Shown here: positions 63,450-64,000 of the stretch, one piece after another
Layout of the letters: every line of letters begins with the position of its first letter
Position numbering within the stretch: the stretch's first letter is position 1
Assembly (NCBI GenBank): GCA_035711805.1
Contig: DASTBV010000100.1
Coordinates: forward strand, 1 to 64,000
Length of the DNA: 64,000 bases
Source: Gp6-AA40 sp035711805
Lineage (GTDB): Bacteria; Acidobacteriota; Vicinamibacteria; Vicinamibacterales; UBA2999
Reading direction: 5' to 3'
Notes under the pieces: model-generated
What the model saw: only the letters and a program-made list of their open reading frames with translations
Database searches by the model: none
What the model was told of the DNA's origin: nothing
Translations under genes and position numbers: made by a program

Positions 63450-64000
63450 CCTGTGCTGCCGCGCGATCGGCCGCCGCGGCAGCACGGACGGAATCAAGAG
63501 TCATTCCTCTGCCCGTCAGGTATGACGCCGCGACACCGCCATCGCGCAGCAGCGCGAGCACGACGTGTACGGTCGCAATCTTCTCGTGGCCAAGTCGATC
63601 CGCCTCTTCAGCGGCGAGCAGGAACAGCGTTTTTGTCGACTGTTGAAACGGCACCTGCACCGGCTCGATCACCTCCTGGCGAGGCGCGTTCGCCGACGCA
63701 ATCACCGCATGCGCGTCGTCGTGGTCGATTCCCGCGGTCTGAAACATCGCGCGCGCAGCATCACCGGCGCCGCGAATCACGCCAAGCAGCACGTGCTCCG
63801 GTGCAATCTCGAGACGCCCGAGCGAGGCCGCCTCGTACCGCGAAAAGAACAGCGTCCTCTTGGCGGCTTCGGTAAATCGCGGGAACAATGGCGCCGGCGA
63901 CGACGACGATGCAGCCGGCGGCGGCGATGGCGCCGCCTCGACGTGCGCTTTCAGCTTCGGCCAGCTGGCGAAGCCGTAGTCGCGCGCGAGCGCGTGCAGG
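63430..64000 (-). CDS. Clp N-terminal-domain protein, 5' end outside the window
   Basis: The frame is open to the edge, so the gene is partial (about 190 residues seen). Upstream of the usual Clp-N start (LFPRFTEAAKRTLFFSRYEA) the same frame reads LHALARDYGFASWPKLKAHVEAA and a Pro/Ser linker, so a short N-terminal helical module is fused in front. Two Clp-N repeats are visible (IAPEHVLLGVIRG and IATVHVVLALLRDG), as in ClpA/ClpC N-domains. No AAA module follows, so it is an adaptor-like protein. A TTG at 63888 would give only the Clp-N part and is less likely given the extension. Confidence 0.85.
   Translation of the reverse strand, partial: LHALARDYGFASWPKLKAHVEAAPSPPPAASSSSPAPLFPRFTEAAKRTLFFSRYEAASLGRLEIAPEHVLLGVIRGAGDAARAMFQTAGIDHDDAHAVIASANAPRQEVIEPVQVPFQQSTKTLFLLAAEEADRLGHEKIATVHVVLALLRDGGVAASYLTGRGMTLDSVRAAAAADRAAAQDDEANP

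Overview
The window is 64 kb of high-GC, densely coded bacterial DNA with no rRNA, tRNA, phage or transposase gene that I could see. The gene families point to an Acidobacteriota chromosome, most likely a Vicinamibacteria-like (subdivision 6) soil lineage. There are two TIGR03435 soil-associated proteins, an acidobacterial VWFA-related protein, DUF1800/DUF1501 and DUF1552/DUF1592 pairs, many secreted dehydrogenases, hydrolases and cyclases with Ala-rich signal peptides, and many short palindromic intergenic repeats built on GTCCGCC-N4-GGCGGAC. The taxonomic call is inference from family content, not a search.

Layout. 0-8.8 kb: the tail of a PQQ sugar dehydrogenase, a lower-GC EVE-like/HNH endonuclease flanked by repeats, a TIGR03435 gene with a perfect palindrome at its promoter, an MFS transporter behind a carboxylesterase, a double VOC protein and a metallo-beta-lactamase-fold lipoprotein. 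8.8-18.6 kb: a histidine kinase with a TPR-like sensor region, a receiver-PP2C phosphatase and an OmpR-type regulator, then a TPR/beta-propeller/DUF1800 fusion, DUF1501, a small secreted protein and an ArsB-like permease. 18.4-27.8 kb (minus strand): a secreted RTX-repeat protein followed by UPF0182, a lipid-flippase-like gene and a second UPF0182. 27.9-36.5 kb: secreted hydrolases, a cyclase, an amidohydrolase, a PQQ dehydrogenase and a cupin. 36.5-42.3 kb: an RND pump with its adaptor, an ASCH-like protein and a VapBC-like toxin-antitoxin pair. 42.3-47.8 kb: DUF1592, DUF1552 and an ankyrin protein. 47.9-52.9 kb: a VWA protein, a second sugar dehydrogenase, a DUF1801 gene between two inverted arrays of a 9-bp unit, PH-domain and DUF6159 membrane proteins and a CPBP protease. 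52.9-64 kb: an amidase, a monooxygenase, an FAD oxidoreductase, a second cyclase, a cytochrome c', another DUF1801, another TIGR03435, a four-gene fully overlapping cassette (degenerate esterase, membrane methyltransferase, DUF6152, 5'-3' exonuclease), a lipoprotein and a Clp-N protein that runs off the end.

How the pieces may work together. The best candidate for an undescribed system joins the signalling genes to two envelope loci. A 16-nt element, GGTTTCTTGAC(A/G)AAAC, lies upstream of the kinase operon, the DUF1800 operon and the RTX-UPF0182 operon. In the last two its TTGACA is exactly 52 nt from a -10-like hexamer; at the kinase the gap is 42 nt, one helical turn less. This suggests a small regulon, possibly controlled by the OmpR-type regulator encoded beside it; that link is inference.

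Other themes: several genes look leaderless (a TANNNT box exactly 6 nt before the start codon and no Shine-Dalgarno), and dispersed repeats have repeatedly been absorbed into the ends or interior of coding sequences.
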